Assembly: GCF_004364775.1 (NCBI RefSeq)
Contig: NZ_SOAL01000001.1
Location: 310,001-374,000 of the forward strand
Direction of reading: 5' to 3'
Length of the DNA: 64,000 nt
Source: Comamonas sp. JUb58
GTDB lineage: Bacteria; Pseudomonadota; Gammaproteobacteria; Burkholderiales; Burkholderiaceae_C
A program made the translations under genes and the position numbers. A model generated the notes under the pieces. That model was given only the letters and a program-made list of their open reading frames with translations. It made no database searches and was not told where the DNA came from. Shown piece by piece: positions 15,656 to 25,238 of this stretch; position 1 is the stretch's first letter; each line of letters starts with the position of its first letter.

Positions 15656-18007
15656 ATGGCCGCCCGTTCCTTCTCCCTCAGCCGCACCCAACTGCGTTGG
15701 TTGGAGTGGCTGCTGCTGTCCGCGCTGCTGCTGGGCGCCGTGGGCTGGGCCAGCCTGCGCGAGCAGCCCCGCATCATCAACACCTTTGTGCAGGACATCA
15801 CCGGCTGGCTCAGCGCGCCTGCCCCCCGGGATGACATCGTCATCGTCGCCATCGACGATGCCAGCCTACAAAGCGTGGGGCGCTGGCCCTGGCGCCGCTC
15901 CGTGCATGCGCAGCTGATTGATCGCATTGCTGCCCAGCAGCCCAAGGCCGTAGGCGTGGACGTGCTGTTCAGCGAACCCGACCGCCAAAACCCCGATGAC
16001 GATGCCCAGCTTGCCCAGGCCATTGCCCGCGCTGGCAATGTGGTGCTGCCGGTGGACTGGCGCATGGCCAATGTGGACATTGGTGCCGAGCTGCCGCTGG
16101 CCAGCCTGCGTATGGCGGCACGCCAGCTGGGCCATGTGAATGTGACCGTCGACGATGACGGCGTGATCCGCCGCTATTTTGGCGCCCAGGGTGAGAACAC
16201 CGGGCCCTGGCCGCACTTCAGCATTGCCATGCTCTGCGCCAGCGGCCAGAGCCACCCGCTGTGCCAGGGCACGCGCCCGCCCGAGCCCGGCGAGCAGTGG
16301 GAGCAGCGCTCGCCCGAAATCTTCAACTTTGCCCGGGGCGACCGGCCCTACACCATGTACTCGGCCGAGGACGTGCTGACCGGGCGCATCCCCGCAGACA
16401 GCTTTCGCGGCAAGCATGTGCTGCTGGGTGCCACCGCCTCCGGCCTGGGCGACTACTTTGCCAGCCCGGCCCGGCCGGCATCCCGCCATATCGCTGGGGT
16501 GGAGCTGATTGCCCATGCGCTGGATTCGCAGCTGTCGGGCCAGCATGTGCATGCCGCATCGCTGCCGGGCAATATGGCAGTCAACCTGGCCGCCATTGTG
16601 CTGGCCTTGATGGCCATTGCGCTGCTCGGACCCATGGCCGGCCTGCTGGCCCAGGGGCTGGTCGCCGCCGGCCTGCTGGCGCTGTGCCTGGCGCTGCGCA
16701 GCTTTGCCGGCCTGCAGCTGGCGCCGGGCGCGGCGCTGGTGGGCCTCTTGGTCATCTACCCGATCTGGAGCTGGCGGCGCCTGAGTGCAGCGGCCCAGTT
16801 TCTGCAGCAGGAGATGCACAACCTGCGCGCCGCGCTGGACACCACCAGCGCCCCGCAACGCAACGGCATGCTGATGGACGATTTTCTGGAGCGGCGCATC
16901 AAGGCCGTGGAAACCGCCACCGACACCTTGCGCCAGATGCACGGCTTCGTGCGCGATACCCTGCGCCAGATCCCCTCGCCCACCTTTGTGGTCGATCCGC
17001 TGGGCATGGTCAGCCTGCACAATGCCGCAGCCGTCAGCTACTTGCAAAACCTGGGCATGCCCAGCCAGGGCCTGATCGCCATCCAGTCAGCGCTGAACGG
17101 CATGCGCATCAAGGATTCGGGCCAGGTGCTGTCCTTTGCCAATGCCGAGCAGCTGCGTGCACTGCCAGCTGAGTGCGAGGTGCTGGACCGCGAGGACCAT
17201 GCCTGGCTGCTGCTGGCCGAGGCCTTTCGCGCGCCGGCACCCGCCGGTTGGCTGCTGATGCTGGTGGATTTGACCGAGCTGCACAAGGCCCAGCAGCAGC
17301 GCGACCAGGCGCTGCGCTTTATCTCGCATGATTTCCGCTCGCCCCAGTCCTCCATCATCACCTTGCTGGAGATGTACAAGGAATTCCCCGGCCAGATGAG
17401 CGAGGCCGAGCTGCACCAGAAGATCAACCGCCTGGCCCACCAGTCGCTGGAGATGGCCGAGAGCTTTGTGCAGCTGGCCTCTGCGCAGTCGCAGGCCATG
17501 CAGCCCCAGTTGCTGAGCCTGGATGTGCTGCTGCAAGAGGCGGTGGACGACTGCTGGGCCAAGGCCTCGGAGAAAAAGATCCAGGTGCGCTACCTGCCCG
17601 GGGCGCTGGAGGCGGCCGAGACCGACATTGCCTGTTTTGGCGACCGCTCCCTGCTGCAGCGCTGCTTTGTCAATCTGCTGAGCAATGCCATCAAGTACAG
17701 CCCCAGCGGCACGGTGGTGGAGGCCAGCATTGCCGACGATGGGGCGTATTGGTTGGTGGAGGTGCGCGACCAGGGCTTTGGCATGACACAGGAGCAGCTG
17801 GACAAGCTCTTCCAGCCTTTCCACCGCTTTCACCAGAACAGCCAGCCACAGGTGGCCGGCATTGGCCTGGGCCTGAGCTTTGTGCAAACCGTGGTGCTGC
17901 GCCACCAGGGCTTTGTCAATGTGAGCAGCGGGGTGAACGAGGGCTCCTGCTTCGGTCTGCACCTGCCCAAGGCGCCGGGCATGCCGCAGGAGCTGCCCGC
18001 CGCTTGA
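15656..18007 (+). CDS. CHASE2-domain sensor histidine kinase
   Basis: A 783-aa membrane kinase. An N-terminal anchor (WLEWLLLSALLLGAVGWASL) leads to a periplasmic CHASE2 domain at about residues 45-295 (IVIVAIDDASLQSVGRWPW, then VGVDVLFSEPD). Three membrane helices follow (about 305-375), then a PAS-like region and the transmitter: phospho-acceptor His558 in ISHDFRSPQ, N-box LLSNAIKYSPSG, G1 VRDQGFGM, G2 GIGLGLSFVQT. It is 60 bp after the FecR gene and is the probable cognate kinase of the regulator at 13039. CHASE2 ligands are unknown. Confidence 0.92.
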   Translation: MAARSFSLSRTQLRWLEWLLLSALLLGAVGWASLREQPRIINTFVQDITGWLSAPAPRDDIVIVAIDDASLQSVGRWPWRRSVHAQLIDRIAAQQPKAVGVDVLFSEPDRQNPDDDAQLAQAIARAGNVVLPVDWRMANVDIGAELPLASLRMAARQLGHVNVTVDDDGVIRRYFGAQGENTGPWPHFSIAMLCASGQSHPLCQGTRPPEPGEQWEQRSPEIFNFARGDRPYTMYSAEDVLTGRIPADSFRGKHVLLGATASGLGDYFASPARPASRHIAGVELIAHALDSQLSGQHVHAASLPGNMAVNLAAIVLALMAIALLGPMAGLLAQGLVAAGLLALCLALRSFAGLQLAPGAALVGLLVIYPIWSWRRLSAAAQFLQQEMHNLRAALDTTSAPQRNGMLMDDFLERRIKAVETATDTLRQMHGFVRDTLRQIPSPTFVVDPLGMVSLHNAAAVSYLQNLGMPSQGLIAIQSALNGMRIKDSGQVLSFANAEQLRALPAECEVLDREDHAWLLLAEAFRAPAPAGWLLMLVDLTELHKAQQQRDQALRFISHDFRSPQSSIITLLEMYKEFPGQMSEAELHQKINRLAHQSLEMAESFVQLASAQSQAMQPQLLSLDVLLQEAVDDCWAKASEKKIQVRYLPGALEAAETDIACFGDRSLLQRCFVNLLSNAIKYSPSGTVVEASIADDGAYWLVEVRDQGFGMTQEQLDKLFQPFHRFHQNSQPQVAGIGLGLSFVQTVVLRHQGFVNVSSGVNEGSCFGLHLPKAPGMPQELPAA

Positions 18008-18010
18008 GGC

Positions 18011-18030
18011 GCTGCACTGTTCAGTGCAGC
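18011..18030. terminator. Bidirectional terminator between CHASE2 kinase and MFS genes
   Basis: GCTGCACTG and CAGTGCAGC form a perfect 9-bp stem 3 bp after the kinase stop. It is followed by TCTTTGCCTTT on the + strand. The MFS stop codon lies inside the stem. Confidence 0.6.
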
Positions 18031-19274
18031 TCTTTGCCTTTGAGTTCAGGAATCAGCCACACCGTGGCCAGCGCATCCAGCACATAGATGGCGGCCAAGA
18101 GGCCAATCGCCATCTGGAACGAGTACTGCGCGGCAATCGCACCGATCACCACCGGGCCGGCGCCGCCCACGGCACGGCCGATGTTGAACAGCACGTTTTG
18201 CGCCGTGGCGCGCGCCTCGGTCGGGTAGGCCTCGCTCATCAGCGCGCCAAAGCCGCCCATCATGCCGTTGACGAACATGCCCATCACCGCACCGGCCCAG
18301 AGCATGGTGATCGGGTCGTTGAGCTGCGAGTAGAACAGCACCATCAGCGCCGCACCGGCCTGGAACAGCAGAAAACTGGGCTTGCGGCCGATGCGGTCGG
18401 CCAGCTGGCCAAAGATCCAGATGCCGGCCATCATGCCCAGGATGGTGACGGCGGTCCACAGCGCAGATTTGGTCAGGTTGAAGCCCATCTTATTGGCCAG
18501 AAAGGCGGGCATCCAGATCATGATGCCGTAGTAGCCAAAGTTCTGCACCGAGGTGAGCACCGCAATGCCAACGCTGATGCGGGTGGTGGCGCGGTCCTTG
18601 ACCAGCAGCTTGAAGCACTGCAGCACCGACTGCTTTTTCTCCTGGCTGCGCACAAACACCTCGGGCTCATGCAGGCGGTTGCGGATGACCCAGGCCACGA
18701 TGGCGGGGATCACACCGACCAGGAACATGCCGCGCCAGCCGATATGGGGCAGCAGCAGAGGCGTCAGCAAGGCCGCGCCCAGCACGCCCACCTGCCAGCC
18801 CAGCGCCACATAGGACGAGACACGGGCCCGGTAGCGCGCAGGCCACGCCTCGGCCGCCAGCGCCATACCAATGCCGAACTCGCCGCCCAGGCCGATGCCG
18901 GCAATGGTGCGGTAGATCAGCAGGTCCCAGTAGCCCCGCGCAAAGGCGCACAGCCCGGTGAACACCGCAAACAGCACGATGGTCCAGGTCAGCACGCGGA
19001 TGCGGCCATAGCGGTCGCTGAGCATGCCGAACACAATGCCGCCGAAGACGGCGCCGATCAAGGTCCAGGTGACCAGGGAGCCGGCCTGGGCCGTGGTCAG
19101 CCCCAGGTCCTCGCGGATGGCGCTGAGCATGAAGCCCAGGATCAGCAGGTCAAAGCCGTCCATGGCGTAGCCGACGGCCGAGCCGGCCAAGGCCTTCCAG
19201 CCATAGCGGTTGACGGTATCGGATGGTGGGGAGGCAGTGCCTGAAACGGCAGACCCGGCAGCGGAAGAAGACAT
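18021..19274 (-). CDS. MFS transporter, aromatic-acid/sugar H+ symporter-like
   Basis: A 417-aa inner-membrane carrier with 12 predicted helices. The N-terminal motif GYAMDGFDLLILGFML and the loop-2 motif FGMLSDRYGRIRVL, plus IAGIGLGGEFGIGMALAAE, are typical of the AAHS/MHS branch that imports aromatic acids, dicarboxylates or sialate. The ATG at 19274 is preferred, since the upstream in-frame extension lacks conserved features. No catabolic genes adjoin it, so the substrate is open. Confidence 0.85.
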   Translation of the reverse strand: MSSSAAGSAVSGTASPPSDTVNRYGWKALAGSAVGYAMDGFDLLILGFMLSAIREDLGLTTAQAGSLVTWTLIGAVFGGIVFGMLSDRYGRIRVLTWTIVLFAVFTGLCAFARGYWDLLIYRTIAGIGLGGEFGIGMALAAEAWPARYRARVSSYVALGWQVGVLGAALLTPLLLPHIGWRGMFLVGVIPAIVAWVIRNRLHEPEVFVRSQEKKQSVLQCFKLLVKDRATTRISVGIAVLTSVQNFGYYGIMIWMPAFLANKMGFNLTKSALWTAVTILGMMAGIWIFGQLADRIGRKPSFLLFQAGAALMVLFYSQLNDPITMLWAGAVMGMFVNGMMGGFGALMSEAYPTEARATAQNVLFNIGRAVGGAGPVVIGAIAAQYSFQMAIGLLAAIYVLDALATVWLIPELKGKELH

Positions 19275-19424
19275 GAAATGCGCTTTGTAGTAGGTTTTAT
19301 GACCGCTGCGCCCACAAAAATGCCGCACAGACGGCGGCATGTTTGCTCAGCAGCGGGCGCTATTGTGCGCGATATCTATACGCTCTGCGTAGGGCCTGCG
19401 CAGTCCACATATTGACTAGTCGGT

Positions 19425-19447
19425 AAAAAATGGGGGCTACCCCCCCA
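19425..19447 (-). terminator. Rho-independent terminator of the hemW transcript
   Basis: On the reverse strand the stem TGGGGG/CCCCCA (loop TAG) is followed by six T residues. It begins 4 bp after the hemW stop codon. A short, GC-only stem with a good U-tract. Confidence 0.8.
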
Positions 19448-19450
19448 GAT

Positions 19451-20692
19451 TCAGGCCAGGAACAGCTCCTGCAGGTCGCTCAGAAAGTCAAATCCACGCT
19501 CTGTGGGGGTGACTTTCTGGAAATCCAGCTTGATCAGGCCCTTGGCCTCGGCCTCGTGCAGGGCCTTGGCGATGGAGCTGAGCGGCAGGCCGGTGCGGTC
19601 CAGGTAGTCCTGCAGCGCAAAGCCCTCGCGCAGGCGCAGCGCATTGAGCATGAACTCAAACGGCAGATCGGCGCGCTTGACCTCGTCGTCCTGCGCCAGC
19701 GCATTGCCCTGCAGCGCCTGGGCCATGTAGCGGGCGGGGTCACGCAGCCGCACCTGGCGCACCACGCGGTGGGCAAAGCTCAGCTTGCTGTGGGCGCCCG
19801 CCCCAATGCCCAGGTAATCGCCAAACAGCCAGTAGTTGCTGTTGTGCACGCAGGCGTGGCCGGGTTTGGCATAGGCCGAGACCTCGTAGCGCTGCATGCC
19901 GGCCTGCGTGGTGCGCGCGGTGATCTGGTCGAGCATGGCATAGGCCACATCGTCCTCGGGCACGGCCGGCGGGTACTTGGCAAAAAAGGTGTTGGGCTCG
20001 ATGGTCAGGTGGTAGATCGAGATATGCGGCGGCGCAAAGCTCAGTGCCTTGTCCAGGTCCCGCTCCAGATCCTGGGCGGTCTGGCCCGGCAGCGCATACA
20101 TGATGTCGAGGTTGAAGGTCTCGAAGCTGCTGGCCGCCTCTTCGACCGCAGCCATCGCCTGCGCGCCGTTGTGCACGCGGCCAATGGCTTCCAGAAAGCG
20201 GTCGTCAAAGCTCTGCACGCCAATCGACAGACGGGTGATGCCGGCGCCGCGAAAGGCCCGAAAGCGGTCCTTCTCGAAGGTGCCGGGGTTGGCCTCCATC
20301 GTGATCTCGCAACCGGCTTCCACACGCAGACGCGCACGGATGGCCGAGATCAGCCGGTCAATCGACTCCGGCGAGAACAGGCTGGGGGTGCCACCACCGA
20401 GAAAAATGCTGTGGATGCTGCGCCCCCAGATGAGCGGCAAGGCCTGCTCCAGGTCGGCGATCAGCGCATCGATGTAGCGCTCTTCGGGCACCGCATGGCG
20501 ACCGTCGCGCGCCTCGTGCGAATTGAAATCGCAGTAGGGGCATTTCTTGATGCACCAGGGCAGGTGCACATAGAGCGACAGCGGCGGCAGGCTGGGGAGC
20601 TGCAAGGTGCCCGGCCGCATGTAGTGCTGGATATCGCGCTGCACCACCTGCTCGGTGGGCTGCGCCGATTGCAGCGGAATATGCACGGCCAT
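19451..20692 (-). CDS. hemW: Radical SAM heme chaperone HemW
   Basis: A 413-aa radical-SAM protein of the HemN-like family, thought to deliver heme to target proteins rather than to oxidise coproporphyrinogen. The 4Fe-4S motif is CIKKCPYC (CX3CX2C) near residue 50. The GGTPS SAM-binding motif and the RLSIGVQSFDDRFLEAIGR segment follow, and a C-terminal HemN domain closes with FEFMLNALRLREGF. HemN-specific N-terminal residues are absent. It starts 1 bp after the rdgB stop, a typical proteobacterial pair. Confidence 0.93.
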   Translation of the reverse strand: MAVHIPLQSAQPTEQVVQRDIQHYMRPGTLQLPSLPPLSLYVHLPWCIKKCPYCDFNSHEARDGRHAVPEERYIDALIADLEQALPLIWGRSIHSIFLGGGTPSLFSPESIDRLISAIRARLRVEAGCEITMEANPGTFEKDRFRAFRGAGITRLSIGVQSFDDRFLEAIGRVHNGAQAMAAVEEAASSFETFNLDIMYALPGQTAQDLERDLDKALSFAPPHISIYHLTIEPNTFFAKYPPAVPEDDVAYAMLDQITARTTQAGMQRYEVSAYAKPGHACVHNSNYWLFGDYLGIGAGAHSKLSFAHRVVRQVRLRDPARYMAQALQGNALAQDDEVKRADLPFEFMLNALRLREGFALQDYLDRTGLPLSSIAKALHEAEAKGLIKLDFQKVTPTERGFDFLSDLQELFLA

Positions 20693-20693
20693 C

Positions 20694-21329
20694 TCAGTCC
20701 TTGGGGGCTGCTGCCACCATGGGCGTGCCGGCCAGCCAGCTGTCGCGCAGCAGCGCCATCATCAGGCGCGAGGAGCGACCCCGATGGCTGTGCGCATGCT
20801 TGACCTCGGTGGCCATCTGCCCAAAGGTCATGCCCAGCTCGGGGATCAGCAGTACCGGGTCAAAGCCAAAGCCGCCCTCGCCCAGCGGCTCGGTCGTGAT
20901 CTCGGCGGCCACGCGGCCGACGGCCACCAGCGGCTCCGGGTCCTTGGGGTGGCGCACCGCCACCAGGGTGCTGACCATGGCGGCACGGCGATCGGTCAAG
21001 CCCTGCATCTGCTCCAGCAGTGCGCGCACATTGTTGGCATCGCTTTTCTCGTAGCCGAACTGGGTGCAGTAGTAGGCGGTATCCACCCCCGGCAGGCCAC
21101 CAAAGGCCGCCACGCAGAGGCCGGCATCGTCGGCAATGGCGGGCAGGCCGGTACGCTCGGCGGCAAAACGGGCCTTGGTCAAGGCGTTTTCCAGAAAGGT
21201 GCCATAGGGCTCGGGCGCCTCGCCCTCCATCAACTCGCCTTGAGGCACCAGGGTGACGCCCAGCGGCTCGAACATGGCCTGCAGCTCGGCAAGTTTGCCC
21301 TGGTTGTTGGAAGCAAGAACGATTTTCAT
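20694..21329 (-). CDS. rdgB: Non-canonical purine NTP pyrophosphatase RdgB/HAM1
   Basis: Hydrolyses (d)ITP and XTP to monophosphates, cleaning the nucleotide pool. The N-terminal MKIVLASNNQGKLAEL is the family signature. Further landmarks are AIADDAGLCVAAFGG, FGFDPVLLIPELG, and SHRGRSSRL near the C-terminus. Length 211 aa is normal. It is co-transcribed with hemW (1 bp gap). Confidence 0.95.
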   Translation of the reverse strand: MKIVLASNNQGKLAELQAMFEPLGVTLVPQGELMEGEAPEPYGTFLENALTKARFAAERTGLPAIADDAGLCVAAFGGLPGVDTAYYCTQFGYEKSDANNVRALLEQMQGLTDRRAAMVSTLVAVRHPKDPEPLVAVGRVAAEITTEPLGEGGFGFDPVLLIPELGMTFGQMATEVKHAHSHRGRSSRLMMALLRDSWLAGTPMVAAAPKD

Positions 21330-21392
21330 GGGTCAGCACCAGCCGCTGCGCCGGTATCACCTGCGCAGCCAGCTGCTTTTTTGAGAACGGTA

Positions 21393-21425
21393 AAAACAGG
21401 CATGGCGGCCTTGCGCCGCCATGCC
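21393..21425 (-). terminator. Terminator of the kinase/phosphatase operon
   Basis: On the reverse strand GGCATGGCGG pairs with CCGCCATGCC around a 7-nt loop, followed by TGTTTTTA. It lies about 50 bp after the PP2C stop. Confidence 0.75.
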
Positions 21426-21475
21426 AGGACAGGCTGAATTATCGGACCAGCGACAAAACGCAGTGCGTGCCGGGC

Positions 21476-22318
21476 TTATGCAGCCGGCGCATCGGGCTTG
21501 GGTGCGGCCTTGTCGCCCGCCTCGGGCTCGGGCGGCGGTGGCGGCAAGGTGTCGCTCACCGGGTCTTCCGATTCAAAGCGCTCGGCACCGGGCATCTCCC
21601 ACTCCATCGCCACGGCGGTGACGTTGTCGCTGGTGGCGCCCGCCTTGCGCAGGGCCGCGTCGATCAGGTCGGGGATGGCACGCGATACCGACTTGTTGGC
21701 CAGCTCGCGGGCAATCACGGTCTCGGAGACGCTGCTCCAGAGGCCGTCAGAGCAGAGCATGATGCGGTCACTGCGGTGCATCTCGGTGGGCCCGGCCACA
21801 TCGAAGAACGGACGCGAGGGGCTGCCCAGGCAGGTGAACAGCACATTGCGGTTGAAGCGCTCCGGGTTGATGCTGGTCACGCCGGAGCCACGCAGCTCCA
21901 TATAGGAGTGGTCGCGCGTGCGCGCCAGCACCTTGCCGCTGCGCACCAGGTAGAGGCGCGAGTCGCCGCAGTGCACCCACCAGATATTGCCATCCTGCAC
22001 CACCGAGGCCACCAGGGTGGTGCGCGGCGGGTCATCCATGTTGTTGGCAATCGCGTACTTGAGGATATTGTGGTGCGCCGACAGCAGCGCGTTTTCCAGA
22101 AACTCGGCCGGGTCCTCCAGCTTGGGGCGGGCCAGGCGCTGAAAATCCAGCGACACGGTCTGCAAGGCCAGCTGTGCGGCCACTTCCCCTTCCGGATGCC
22201 CTCCCATGCCATCGGCCACGACAAAGAGACAGGCTTCCTTGGTATAGCTATACCCCATCCTGTCTTCGTTTTTTTCCCGCCCACCCTTGCGGCTGAGCTG
22301 GAAGACCGAGAACTTCAT
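21476..22318 (-). CDS. PP2C-family Ser/Thr protein phosphatase
   Basis: A 280-aa soluble Mn/Mg-dependent phosphatase. Metal-binding motifs in order: KNEDRMGY (I), VVADGMGGHPEGE (II), WWVHCGDSRLYLVR (central), IMLCSDGLW (late), and SDNVTAVAMEW near the end. A Pro/Glu/Ala-rich tail closes the protein. Its start overlaps the kinase stop by 4 bp, so kinase and phosphatase are translated together and likely oppose each other. Substrates are unknown. Confidence 0.92.
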   Translation of the reverse strand: MKFSVFQLSRKGGREKNEDRMGYSYTKEACLFVVADGMGGHPEGEVAAQLALQTVSLDFQRLARPKLEDPAEFLENALLSAHHNILKYAIANNMDDPPRTTLVASVVQDGNIWWVHCGDSRLYLVRSGKVLARTRDHSYMELRGSGVTSINPERFNRNVLFTCLGSPSRPFFDVAGPTEMHRSDRIMLCSDGLWSSVSETVIARELANKSVSRAIPDLIDAALRKAGATSDNVTAVAMEWEMPGAERFESEDPVSDTLPPPPPEPEAGDKAAPKPDAPAA

Positions 22319-23307
22319 TTGGTTTGGCCTCCGCCCACGCGCTTTTTGGTATCGCTGACCAGCGAATCAATCGACATACGAACCTTCTCGGTGACGCTCA
22401 GTTTGGTATAGCGGCGCTCGTCTTCGCGCGCCAGCTCTTTTTGTAATAGGAACACCGATTGGGGCCGGGCCTGCGGATCGAGCGCCATGCACCATTCCAC
22501 CAGCTCGATCAGATTGTCCGAGTAAACGCCGCGCACCTTGGACATAGCGAGGCTCAGGCGGTCTTTTTCCTGGCGCTTGGGCGCATCGTTGGGCGGAATG
22601 CCCTGCATGCAGGCATAAATGCAGGCGCCAATCGCGTAGATGTCCGTCCAGGGGCCCAGCGACATGTCGCGGCGGTACATCTCGGGCGCGGCAAAACCAG
22701 GGGTGTACATGGGGCGGACAAAGTTGCCCTCCTTGCTCAGCACCTCGCGGGCGGCGCCAAAGTCGATCATCACCGCCTTGTTGTCGTCGGTGATGAAGAT
22801 GTTGGCCGGCTTGATATCGAGGTGCAGCATCTTGTGCTGGTGCACGATGCGCAGACCGCGCAGCACCTCGTCGAACAGCGAGCGGATGGTGGACTCGCGG
22901 AAGACCTTGGCTTCCTTCAGATCGCGGGCGGTAACGACGAAATCCTGCAAGGTGGCGCCTTGCAGGTAGTTCATCACCATGTAGACGGTGTCGTTTTCGC
23001 GGAAGAAGTTGTAGACGCTGACGACCGAGGAGTGCGAGATCTGGGCGAGCGCGCGGCCCTCTTCAAAGAAACTCTTGAGGCCCAGGCGGTACAGCGACAG
23101 CTTGTCGGGCTCGATGCTGGGCGACAGCGAACCGGGCGCACGCGTGGCCAGGCTCGATGGCAAATACTCCTTGATGGCGACCTGCTGGCCATCGGGCGCC
23201 AACGCCAGATAGACCACCCCGAACCCCCCCGCCGATATGCGCCGCACGATCCGGTAGCCACCGATGACGGTATTGGCTGGTAGCGGCGCTGGCTTTACTT
23301 TTGACAT
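22315..23307 (-). CDS. Soluble Hanks-type Ser/Thr protein kinase (non-RD)
   Basis: A 330-aa eukaryotic-like kinase without membrane segment. Motifs: glycine loop RISAGGFGVVYLA, VAIKEY (catalytic Lys), LHLDIKPANIF (HLD in place of HRD, so a non-RD kinase), MIDFGAAREV (DFG), FAAPEMYRRD (APE). A charged C-terminal tail of about 60 residues follows. The ATG at 23307 is chosen because upstream codons look like leader. It is divergent from yicC with 72 bp between. Non-RD kinases often do not need activation-loop phosphorylation, so regulation may come from the paired phosphatase. Confidence 0.92.
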   Translation of the reverse strand: MSKVKPAPLPANTVIGGYRIVRRISAGGFGVVYLALAPDGQQVAIKEYLPSSLATRAPGSLSPSIEPDKLSLYRLGLKSFFEEGRALAQISHSSVVSVYNFFRENDTVYMVMNYLQGATLQDFVVTARDLKEAKVFRESTIRSLFDEVLRGLRIVHQHKMLHLDIKPANIFITDDNKAVMIDFGAAREVLSKEGNFVRPMYTPGFAAPEMYRRDMSLGPWTDIYAIGACIYACMQGIPPNDAPKRQEKDRLSLAMSKVRGVYSDNLIELVEWCMALDPQARPQSVFLLQKELAREDERRYTKLSVTEKVRMSIDSLVSDTKKRVGGGQTK

Positions 23308-23379
23308 AGTTTGATGAACAACGCAGGTATATGAGAAGCCTGATAATGAGCGCGATTGCAAGCAACCTCATACAGTCCT

Positions 23380-24291
23380 ATGCCAGTTTACAGCATGACA
23401 GGCTATGCCTCTGTCCAGCAAAGCATCCCACCTGACGGTGACAACAATGCTCCCTCCCTCTGGCGCGTCGGACTGGAAATTCGCTCGGTTAACAGCCGAT
23501 TTCTCGATTTATCTTTCAAGCTTCCGGAAGACCTCAGAAGCTGCGAACCACAGTTACGCTCTCTGGTAGATAATAGTCTGAAGCGTGGCAAGGTGGAAGT
23601 ACGTGTACTGATCAACAGTGAACAAGCCTCCAGCGTGCCGGTCGCATCGCCCCGCCTGCTGCAGCAGCTGGGCAGCTTCCAGGACACCGTCAAGGCCTGG
23701 ATGCCCACGGCCCAGCCCTTCACTGTGGCAGAAGTACTACGCCTGAGCGGCAGCGGCAGCATCGAGCTGCCCGAGAACTGGGCCGAGAACGTCGCCGCGC
23801 TGTGCCAGCAAGCCCTCAAGACCCTGCTCGACGCCCGCCAACGCGAAGGCAAGCGCCTGGCCGACATGCTGCAAGACCGCATCAAGCAGCTGCGCCAACT
23901 GGCCGAGCAAGCCGAGCCCCTGATCCCCGAGCTGGTCAAACAACAAAAGCAACGCTTTCTGGAGCGCTGGCAAGAAGCGATGGCGCTGAGCGCCGGCAGC
24001 GTCTCGCCCGAAGCCGCTCAGGATCGGGCACTGACCGAAGCCACCGCCTTTGCGATCCGCATCGATGTGGCCGAAGAAGTGACCCGCCTGCGCTCGCACC
24101 TGGAAGAAATCAGCCGTCTGCTGACCAAGGGTGGTGATATCGGCAAGCGCCTGGACTTCCTGATCCAGGAACTGCACCGCGAGGCCAACACCCTGGGCTC
24201 CAAGTCCGCCGCACTGGATCTCACCCGCATCAGCGTGGACATGAAGGTCCTGATCGAACAGATGCGCGAGCAAGTGCAAAACATCGAATAA
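23380..24291 (+). CDS. yicC: YicC-family endoribonuclease
   Basis: A 303-aa protein starting [12 protein letters not shown], the family N-terminus, and ending with a C-terminal DUF1732 helical region ([18 protein letters not shown]). E. coli YicC is an endoribonuclease taking part in small-RNA turnover. It precedes gmk by 14 bp, and yicC-gmk-rpoZ order is conserved in many proteobacteria. Confidence 0.92.
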   Translation: MPVYSMTGYASVQQSIPPDGDNNAPSLWRVGLEIRSVNSRFLDLSFKLPEDLRSCEPQLRSLVDNSLKRGKVEVRVLINSEQASSVPVASPRLLQQLGSFQDTVKAWMPTAQPFTVAEVLRLSGSGSIELPENWAENVAALCQQALKTLLDARQREGKRLADMLQDRIKQLRQLAEQAEPLIPELVKQQKQRFLERWQEAMALSAGSVSPEAAQDRALTEATAFAIRIDVAEEVTRLRSHLEEISRLLTKGGDIGKRLDFLIQELHREANTLGSKSAALDLTRISVDMKVLIEQMREQVQNIE

Positions 24292-24305
24292 GAAGAAGCT
24301 ACACC

Positions 24306-24944
24306 ATGGAATACCCCGGAAACCTCTTTGTCGTCTCGGCGCCCAGCGGCGCGGGCAAGTCGTCCCTCGTCAAGGCCCTGCTGGAGCTCGACTCCCAGGT
24401 CTTTCGCTCCATCTCCCACACCACGCGCTCGCCGCGTGGCCAGGAAAAGCATGGCCGCGAGTACTACTTCGCCTCGCGCGATGACTTCGAGCGCATGATT
24501 GCCTCCAACGCCTTTGTCGAGTGGGCGAATGTGCATGGCAACCTGTACGGCACCTCGAAGAAGGCCATTGAAGAGCGCCTGGCCAAGGGCACAGACATCG
24601 TGCTGGAGATCGACTACCAGGGCGCCTTGCAGATCAAGCAAAGCTTCCCCCACGCCGTGCTGATCTTCATCCTGCCGCCCAGCTGGGAAGAGCTGCGCTC
24701 GCGCCTGGAAAACCGGGGTGAGGATGCCTCCGACGTGATCGAGAAGCGCCTGAAGAACGCCAAGGATGAGATGGCCCAGGTCCACAAATTCGACTTCGTT
24801 ATAATTAACGAATTGTTCGAGCGCGCTTTGTTCGATCTGAAGGCCGTTGTACATTCACAACGCTTGCGCTATTCGGCCCAAAAGCGCGTTCGCAGCGAAA
24901 TATTCTCGTCACTCGACATCCCTGTTACCCTGGAGAACTCCTGA
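24306..24944 (+). CDS. gmk: Guanylate kinase
   Basis: Phosphorylates GMP to GDP with ATP. Features: P-loop [35 protein letters not shown] (GMP site), and [14 protein letters not shown] followed by [14 protein letters not shown]. The length, 212 aa, is normal. Its stop codon overlaps the rpoZ start by one base. Confidence 0.96.
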   Translation: MEYPGNLFVVSAPSGAGKSSLVKALLELDSQVFRSISHTTRSPRGQEKHGREYYFASRDDFERMIASNAFVEWANVHGNLYGTSKKAIEERLAKGTDIVLEIDYQGALQIKQSFPHAVLIFILPPSWEELRSRLENRGEDASDVIEKRLKNAKDEMAQVHKFDFVIINELFERALFDLKAVVHSQRLRYSAQKRVRSEIFSSLDIPVTLENS

Positions 24945-25147
24945 TGGCCCGCATCACCGTTGAAGACTGCCTCGACAAAATCCCTAACCGCTTCCAACTG
25001 GTTCTGGCCGCTACCTACCGCGCCCGTATGCTGAGCCAAGGCCACACCCCCAAAATCGAAAGCCGCAACAAGCCAGCCGTGACCGCGCTGCGCGAAATCG
25101 CTGCCGGCAAGGTGGGCGTGGAAATGCTGAAAAAAGTACCCGGCTGA
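24944..25147 (+). CDS. rpoZ: RNA polymerase omega subunit
   Basis: A 67-aa subunit assisting beta-prime folding and ppGpp sensing by RNA polymerase. The sequence [20 protein letters not shown] is diagnostic. It sits between gmk and spoT, so a ppGpp-binding subunit adjoins the ppGpp synthetase/hydrolase gene. A strong terminator follows. Confidence 0.97.
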   Translation: MARITVEDCLDKIPNRFQLVLAATYRARMLSQGHTPKIESRNKPAVTALREIAAGKVGVEMLKKVPG

Positions 25148-25166
25148 GCCCCTGCTCATGCAACAA

Positions 25167-25191
25167 AATGGCACCGAATGGCGGTGCCATT
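25167..25191 (+). terminator. Rho-independent terminator after rpoZ
   Basis: AATGGCACCG and CGGTGCCATT form a perfect 10-bp stem with loop AATGG, running into TTTTCTT. It begins 20 bp after the rpoZ stop and ends about 50 bp before spoT. Confidence 0.9.
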
Positions 25192-25238
25192 TTTCTTGGT
25201 ATTCACACAAATTTGTCATCGCACGCTACAGTTAAGGC

